Source: Alphaproteobacteria bacterium (GTDB taxonomy: Bacteria; Pseudomonadota; Alphaproteobacteria; JAJUGE01). Taken from it: a stretch of DNA of 41,180 nt. Location of the stretch: assembly GCA_029268305.1 (NCBI GenBank), contig JAJUGE010000023.1:1-41180 (forward strand). The letters run 5' to 3'. The notes under the pieces were generated by a model. The model did not search any database, was not told the origin of the DNA, and saw only the letters and a list, made by a program, of their open reading frames with translations. The position numbers and the translations under genes were made by a program. Numbering within the stretch: the first letter of the stretch is position 1; every line of letters starts with the position of its first letter. Below are positions 40,142-41,180 of the stretch, in pieces.

Positions 40142-40342
40142 ATGGGCTCGGCTTCCATCTATCGTTTCCGCGATACCGTCGCGGCCCATATCGGCACGGG
40201 CGCAACCGTATATCTGAGCCCGGCGGATGCGCGAAAGATCGCGCGAGCGTTGAACGCGGCCGCGCGGGATATTGGCGAGCGCGAGTTTACGGAATCGACG
40301 CTCACCCCCGTTGATATTGAATTGCAGGGGCGCAAGCCATGA
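40142..40342 (+). CDS. Small hypothetical protein
   Basis: 66 residues. GAGG lies ten bases before ATG 40142. It is soluble with one helical section (PADARKIARALNAAARDIGE) and a conserved-looking start (SIYRFRDTVAAHIGTGATVY). Its stop overlaps the next start (ATGA), so the two are co-translated. No function recognised. Confidence 0.65.
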   Translation: MGSASIYRFRDTVAAHIGTGATVYLSPADARKIARALNAAARDIGEREFTESTLTPVDIELQGRKP

Positions 40343-40830
40343 ACGATTACACGATCACCACGGAACCGGGCATCATCACGCGTTACACGTTGCGCTACAA
40401 AGGGAAGCAGGTTTTCAGCGGCCCGGACCGCGCCGCCGTCGAAGCCATGCGCGACCAGTCGAAAGCCGCCCGCGCGTATTGCGAGGATGACTTTTGCGTT
40501 GCCTACGTCGAAGCCATCTATTTCACGGAAGCGGGCGAGGATTCCGAAATTGACCCGGACGCGCCGCTGAGCGCGTCCGCCCGCGAGTCCATCCGGGAGG
40601 ATTGCGAGACGTTCCAGCGCGATCACGCCGCCCTATTGGCGCAAGCCTACGCGGTCGACGGCTACACGCCAGCGCAAGCCGGGCACGACTATTGGCTAAC
40701 CCGGAACGGGCACGGCGCGGGTTTTTGGGATCGTGGGCTGGGTGCCGTAGGCGAGGCGCTAAGCCGTGCCGCGCGCGACGCCGGGAGCATCGACGTTTAC
40801 GAAAACGACAATGGGGAGCTGGAAGCATGA
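40339..40830 (+). CDS. Conserved-type hypothetical protein
   Basis: 163 residues. The C-terminal motif GHDYWLTRNGHGAGFWDRGL is very well known from unnamed phage and plasmid proteins. The N-terminal part has a small beta sheet (TRYTLRYKGKQVFSGPD), followed by an acidic helical middle (about 65-105). No enzymatic role is established. It overlaps both neighbours by 4 bp, which indicates a tight operon. Confidence 0.75.
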   Translation: MNDYTITTEPGIITRYTLRYKGKQVFSGPDRAAVEAMRDQSKAARAYCEDDFCVAYVEAIYFTEAGEDSEIDPDAPLSASARESIREDCETFQRDHAALLAQAYAVDGYTPAQAGHDYWLTRNGHGAGFWDRGLGAVGEALSRAARDAGSIDVYENDNGELEA

Positions 40831-41102
40831 ACGCCCAACCTGAAAACGACAACGCGCCGGTCCGGGTCATCTTCCGAGTCTGGAAGGATAGCGGGACCGT
40901 TATCGCGCTTTTCCCTGATATTGCCGCGGATCGCCGCGGAAACATTCAATGCTATGAGCATACCGGCCAGCACGGCGCCGCGGACTACGGGCATGTTATC
41001 GAAAAGACGCGCCCGGCCACGCCGGAAGAATACGCGCCACTGCAGCGCGAGCTGCAGCGCATCGGCTACAACCTGACAGTCCGGCGCCGCCGGTCGCGTT
41101 AA
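40827..41102 (+). CDS. Conserved-type hypothetical protein
   Basis: 91 residues from ATG 40827 (ATGA overlap). VIALFPDIAADRRGNIQCYE and HTGQHGAADYGHV form a pattern shared by many unnamed phage proteins found in the same arrays as the preceding gene. Basic C-terminus (RRRRSR). The function is not known; conserved co-occurrence with the upstream gene suggests a common process. Confidence 0.75.
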   Translation: MNAQPENDNAPVRVIFRVWKDSGTVIALFPDIAADRRGNIQCYEHTGQHGAADYGHVIEKTRPATPEEYAPLQRELQRIGYNLTVRRRRSR

Positions 41103-41116
41103 TTGGAGGATAAACC

Positions 41117-41180
41117 ATGCGAACTTTCGACACCTTGGCCGGCGGTAGCCGCGCCCGTCTCGCCCGCTACCGTCACGCGC
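41117..41180 (+). CDS. Start of a further right-arm gene, cut by the window edge
   Basis: GGAGG lies seven bases before ATG 41117. The first 21 codons read MRTFDTLAGGSRARLARYRH and Ala, with a basic character, and run off the edge. If the ends of the window were joined, this frame would continue into the left-edge SLOG fragment, giving about 72 residues, too short for a whole SLOG domain. A gap between the two is more likely. Confidence 0.6.
   Translation, partial: MRTFDTLAGGSRARLARYRHA

Noticed and set aside
41117-41180. Joining window ends into one gene with the SLOG fragment at 3-155
   Set aside because: The frame matches by a one-in-three chance, and the result (about 72 residues) lacks the N-terminal Rossmann half; missing sequence is more likely.
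1-41180. tRNA genes, CRISPR arrays, integrase or insertion sequences
   Set aside because: Read for but not seen; repeats present are short iterons or coding tandem repeats without CRISPR-like spacers.

Overview
The window reads as most of the genome of a tailed, long-tailed (siphovirus-type) double-stranded DNA bacteriophage of a high-GC Gram-negative host, probably a proteobacterium. The base composition is GC-rich throughout. The lysis cassette has the Rz/Rz1 spanin pair that only diderm hosts require. Genes are tightly packed, with many ATGA or GTGA stop/start overlaps. There is no integrase, excisionase, CI-type repressor, tRNA, rRNA, CRISPR array or insertion sequence, so a virulent lifestyle is the simplest reading; the only regulator candidates are small HTH proteins. 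Both ends cut through genes: the C-terminus of a SLOG protein at the left and the first 21 codons of a small gene at the right. The window is therefore incomplete, or a permuted cut of a circular assembly with some sequence missing.

Layout. (1) 1-190: end of a plus-strand gene and a bidirectional terminator where the right arm would run into the left arm. (2) 186-2459, minus: lysis cassette (coiled-coil membrane protein, GH19-type endolysin, holin-like protein, overlapping Rz and Rz1). (3) 2557-14929, minus: tail fibre, tail-tip hub and distal tail proteins, two related 316-residue-scale virion proteins, a 1350-residue tape measure. (4) 14687-19767, minus: tail chaperone with a -1 frame extension, tail tube, tail terminator, minor tail and head-completion proteins, gpE-type major capsid, gpD-type decoration protein. 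(5) 19831-25624, minus: S49 protease/scaffold, lambda-type portal, gpW-like protein, large and small terminase. (6) 25614-33468, minus: a small HTH protein behind a four-unit 21-bp repeat, then SNF2-type helicase, VRR-NUC nuclease, family A DNA polymerase, DNA methyltransferase, ssDNA-binding protein, RecB-type Fe-S nuclease and an acidic protein. (7) 33469-33643: a control region with face-to-face promoters and two CAAC/GTTG palindromes. (8) 33644-41180, plus: Cro-like protein, PrimPol-SF3 primase-helicase, a GGACC-repeat region that is a good replication-origin candidate, two small DNA-binding candidates, a long GC-rich non-coding stretch with repeated motifs, then an array of small uncharacterised genes.

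How it fits together. The head genes follow the lambda plan closely: Nu1-like TerS, gpA TerL, gpW, portal, gpC-like protease with an internal Nu3-like scaffold start, gpD, gpE. The replication genes form a self-sufficient replisome: priming and unwinding by the PrimPol-SF3 protein, synthesis by the family A polymerase, ssDNA covering by the DUF2815 protein, with two nucleases and a helicase for recombination or processing. The control region at 33.5 kb probably chooses between the leftward replication operon and the rightward Cro/primase/accessory operon. The tape measure length predicts a tail near 200 nm, using about 0.15 nm per residue.

The most unusual parts are the DNA-level patterns (21-bp iterons before the terminase genes, the GGACC cluster, the CGTTAGAYG-N8-CAAC motif) and the right-arm array of unknown small genes with tandem repeats.
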